Source of the DNA: an uncultured Collinsella sp.
GTDB lineage: Bacteria > Actinomycetota > Coriobacteriia > Coriobacteriales > Coriobacteriaceae
DNA length: 64,000 bases
NCBI GenBank assembly: GCA_902465265.1
Contig: CABQMF010000003.1
Span: 28,396-92,395, forward strand
Direction of reading: 5' to 3'
The position numbers and the translations under genes were made by a program. Positions 63,998-64,000 of this stretch are shown piece by piece. How positions within the stretch are numbered: position 1 is the first letter of the stretch; the number at the start of each line of letters is the position of its first letter. Under the pieces are notes generated by a model that saw only the letters and a program-made list of their open reading frames with translations, was not told where the DNA came from and did not search any database.

Positions 63998-64000
63998 TAG

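Overview
The window looks like a chromosomal segment of a gut Coriobacteriia, most likely Collinsella. The reasons are a GC-rich genome with actinobacterial heat-shock control (dnaK-grpE-dnaJ-hspR plus clpB), a membrane-embedded LuxR regulator of the kind expanded in this class, NiFe-hydrogenase maturation genes, anaerobic iron-sulfur redox enzymes, and large surface proteins with sortase-like or membrane-anchor tails. The genus is an inference from gene content; there is no rRNA in the window to confirm it. I saw no tRNA, rRNA, CRISPR array, prophage or transposase gene.

Layout: 1-561, end of a secreted or lipoprotein-like gene. 671-4583 (minus), a three-gene signalling operon: a 7TM sensor with a degenerate kinase region, an active histidine kinase and a NarL-type regulator. 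4958-6502, a multi-TM LuxR regulator. 6578-9346 (minus), the Mg2+ P-type ATPase mgtA with a candidate leader peptide. 9786-14106, pyrE, a truncated RpiR-like SIS protein, a PTS IIA(Glc) protein, a lipoprotein and a HAD phosphatase. 14519-21843, two surface proteins: a C69 dipeptidase, then a 1507-residue protein under a cobalamin riboswitch. 22025-27857 (minus), an 82-residue protein, nikR and hypFCDE in one operon. 28078-31128, thioredoxin, an unknown protein and an AgrC/AgrA-like pair. 31372-38025, a 2217-residue MBG-repeat surface protein. 38510-42376, nadA-nadB-nadC-niaR behind a palindromic operator. 42467-47604, ferredoxin and the dnaK heat-shock locus. 48039-58380, an aconitase-family hydratase, clpB, an AAA/DUF4143 ATPase and membrane proteins. 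58618-63318, a divergent TetR/redox locus. 63513-63941, hypA.

How the parts fit together: the hyp genes and nikR handle nickel insertion into a hydrogenase that lies elsewhere. HspR probably controls dnaK and clpB through a shared 27-bp site. NiaR probably closes a feedback loop on NAD synthesis. The large surface protein looks built for an outside task that the cell needs only when cobalamin is short.

The most unusual features are (1) a cobalamin riboswitch in front of a surface protein carrying an alpha/alpha-toroid-like domain, which suggests a corrinoid-capture protein, and (2) a dense, varied set of palindromic intergenic repeats, including a nested-hairpin family with four copies and two genes that are each bracketed by direct copies of a structured repeat.
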